A DNA stretch of 6,115 nucleotides from Sediminibacterium sp. (GTDB taxonomy: Bacteria > Bacteroidota > Bacteroidia > Chitinophagales > Chitinophagaceae). Where the stretch lies: assembly GCA_023256555.1 (NCBI GenBank), contig JALRFB010000063.1, forward strand, positions 1 through 6,115, given 5' to 3'. The translations under genes and the position numbers were made by a program. Below are positions 4,561 through 6,115 of the stretch, in pieces; the stretch's first letter is position 1, and every line of letters begins with the position of its first letter. Below the pieces are notes generated by a model. It was given only the letters and a program-made list of their open reading frames with translations, made no database searches and was not told where the DNA came from.

Positions 4561-6115
4561 CTATGCTTCGTTTAAAAATGGGTATTTATAGTCGGTTGGA
4601 GGGTTAAATGTCTCTTTTATGGTTCTTGCGCTCAACCATCTGTATAAATTAAGCATGCTTCCAGCCTTATCGTTAGTCCCTGAAGCTCTTGCTCCACCAA
4701 ATGGTTGCTGACCAACTACGGCACCTGTTGGCTTATCATTAATATAAAAATTACCTGCTGCATGTCTTAATTTTTTTGTCGCTAATTCAATAGATGCTCT
4801 GTCTTGAGAAATGATCGAACCAGTCAATGCATACTTTGAAGTGCTATTTAAAATATCTAGTGTCTTCTCAAATTTAGTAGCAGGATAAGTATAAATTGTT
4901 AAGACTGGCCCAAAGATTTCTTCACACATAGTGGTATATTTTGGATCAGAGGTTTCAATGATTGTAGGTTCTATAAAATAACCTTTTGATTTACTAAAAT
5001 TTCCACCTACTAGTATTTTTGCTTTTTTATCTTTTTTTGCTTTGCTGATATATTTAGTAATGCTATCAAATGCTTTTTCATCAATCACTGCATTTACAAA
5101 ATTAGAAAAGTCTTCTACAGTACCCACTTTCATGGATTGAACTGCTTTCACTAATTTAGTTTTAACTGCAGCTGCAATATTGCTTGGTAAATATGCTCTA
5201 GAAGCAGCAGAACATTTTTGACCTTGGAATTCAAATGCGCCTCTTGCTAATGCAGTAACTACCGTATCAACATCTGCAGTAGGGTGAACCATTACAAAGT
5301 CTTTACCACCCGTTTCACCAACAATTCTTGGATAAGATTTATAGTTAGCAATATTCTCACCAATCTGTTTCCACATATGATTGAATACTCCTGTAGACCC
5401 TGTGAAATGAACTCCTGCAAAATCAGGATGTTTAAAACAAGTAGCACCTAAGGTTGGGCCATCAACATATACAATATTAATGACACCATCAGGTAATCCT
5501 GCTTCTTTTAAAATACGCATAAATAATTGTGCAGAATAAATCTGTGTATTTGCAGGTTTCCAAACCACAACATTGCCACACATTGCAGCAGATGCAGGTA
5601 AGTTTCCGCCAATGGCAGTGAAATTAAATGGAGTAATAGCCAAAACAAAACCTTCTAAACCTCTCCATTCCATTCTGTTATGAATACCAGGAGCAGAAAT
5701 AGGTTGTTGTTGATAAATTTGACTCAAGAAATGAACATTGAATCTTAAGAAATCTATTAATTCACATGCAGCATCAATTTCTGCTTGGAACGCATTTTTA
5801 CTTTGTCCAAGCATTGTTGCTGCATTCATTTCGAAACGATATTTAGTCGCTAATAAATCAGCAGCTTTTAAAAATATATGTGCTCTTGCTTCCCAACTCA
5901 TTTCTGACCAAGATTCACGCACTTTTAGTGCAGTATTGATTGCTTGATCTACATGTTGTTTGGTTCCTATATGGAAATGACCCAACACATGTTTAATTTC
6001 ATGAGGTGGATGAATAGATTGTTTTTTACCAGTTCTTACTGCTTTACCACCAATATACATGGGTATATCTAGTGTCTTCTTTTTTAAATCGGCAATAGCT
6101 TTTTTCAATGCTATT
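4561..6115 (-). CDS. pruA: L-glutamate gamma-semialdehyde (1-pyrroline-5-carboxylate) dehydrogenase, N-terminus cut by window edge
   Basis: This NAD-dependent aldehyde dehydrogenase oxidises glutamate gamma-semialdehyde, the open form of pyrroline-5-carboxylate, to glutamate: the second step of proline breakdown, also used for ornithine/arginine. It is of the stand-alone ALDH4A1/PruA type, not fused to proline dehydrogenase. Numbering from the TTG at 6108, it shows TPFNFTAIGGNLPAS (159-173), the cofactor-site motif FTGSTG (235-240), general-base Glu265 in VGETGGKDF, catalytic Cys299 in GQKCSAASR, EEIFGPVL (396-403) and the substrate anchor loop PFGGARASGTNDKAG (469-483). The frame stays open past 6108 to the window edge (517 codons visible). 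Family members, usually about 540 residues, have some 25 more residues before this point, so the TTG is an internal Leu codon and the true start is outside the window. The stop is TAG at 4563-4561. No PutA/ProDH gene is in view. Confidence 0.96.
   Translation of the reverse strand, partial: IALKKAIADLKKKTLDIPMYIGGKAVRTGKKQSIHPPHEIKHVLGHFHIGTKQHVDQAINTALKVRESWSEMSWEARAHIFLKAADLLATKYRFEMNAATMLGQSKNAFQAEIDAACELIDFLRFNVHFLSQIYQQQPISAPGIHNRMEWRGLEGFVLAITPFNFTAIGGNLPASAAMCGNVVVWKPANTQIYSAQLFMRILKEAGLPDGVINIVYVDGPTLGATCFKHPDFAGVHFTGSTGVFNHMWKQIGENIANYKSYPRIVGETGGKDFVMVHPTADVDTVVTALARGAFEFQGQKCSAASRAYLPSNIAAAVKTKLVKAVQSMKVGTVEDFSNFVNAVIDEKAFDSITKYISKAKKDKKAKILVGGNFSKSKGYFIEPTIIETSDPKYTTMCEEIFGPVLTIYTYPATKFEKTLDILNSTSKYALTGSIISQDRASIELATKKLRHAAGNFYINDKPTGAVVGQQPFGGARASGTNDKAGSMLNLYRWLSARTIKETFNPPTDYKYPFLNEA

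Noticed and set aside
4422..4607. Plus-strand open frame spanning the pdhA/pruA spacer
   Set aside because: It overlaps both genes antisense and crosses the pdhA promoter; the predicted peptide has no recognisable features.
5738..5947. Plus-strand open frame within pruA
   Set aside because: It is antisense to conserved PruA sequence with no independent support.
6106..6108. TTG as the start codon of pruA
   Set aside because: The reading frame stays open to the window edge and family members have about 25 more residues before this point, so this is an internal leucine codon and the gene is cut by the window.

Overview
The window reads as ordinary chromosomal housekeeping DNA from an AT-rich member of the Bacteroidota. 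The evidence is perfect matches to the Bacteroidota -7 promoter element (TAnnTTTG) in front of three genes, generally weak or absent Shine-Dalgarno sequences, and protein sequences that resemble that phylum's versions of YchF, PdhA, PruA and a fused SpmA-SpmB. The exact family, perhaps Chitinophagaceae, is a guess from memory of protein sequences.

Layout, left to right. Bases 1-266 (minus) carry the 5' end of ychF, cut by the window edge. An 81-base divergent spacer follows, with a good ychF -7 element and several short inverted and direct repeats. Bases 348-1580 (plus) encode a fused SpmA-SpmB membrane protein. It converges, with a 10-base gap, on a minus-strand pair: lutA (2735-2016) followed 14 bases later by an EVE-domain gene (2001-1591). 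A 98-base spacer (2736-2833) holds two tandem look-alike hairpins, one of them a clear intrinsic terminator, and a lutA -7 element placed so close to the ATG that the mRNA may be leaderless. Upstream on the minus strand lies a second pair, pdhA (4497-3502, GTG start) then a one-TM TPR protein (3487-2834), again 14 bases apart. A 63-base spacer (4498-4560) carries the pdhA -7 element next to an interrupted 9-bp inverted repeat. Bases 4561-6115 (minus) are pruA, missing only its N-terminus beyond the window edge.

The metabolic genes concern feeding carbon into central metabolism. LutA belongs to the Fe-S lactate oxidation system (lactate to pyruvate), PdhA is E1 alpha of pyruvate dehydrogenase (pyruvate to acetyl-CoA), and PruA makes glutamate from proline-derived glutamate semialdehyde. 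They appear to be three separate transcription units. LutB, LutC, PDH E1 beta, E2 and PutA-type proline dehydrogenase are not in the window.

I found no RNA gene, mobile element, CRISPR array, or convincing novel multigene system. The points worth a second look are mostly in the three spacers, plus the presence of sporulation-named SpmA/SpmB in a lineage not known to sporulate. No stretch longer than 300 bases lacks a gene.
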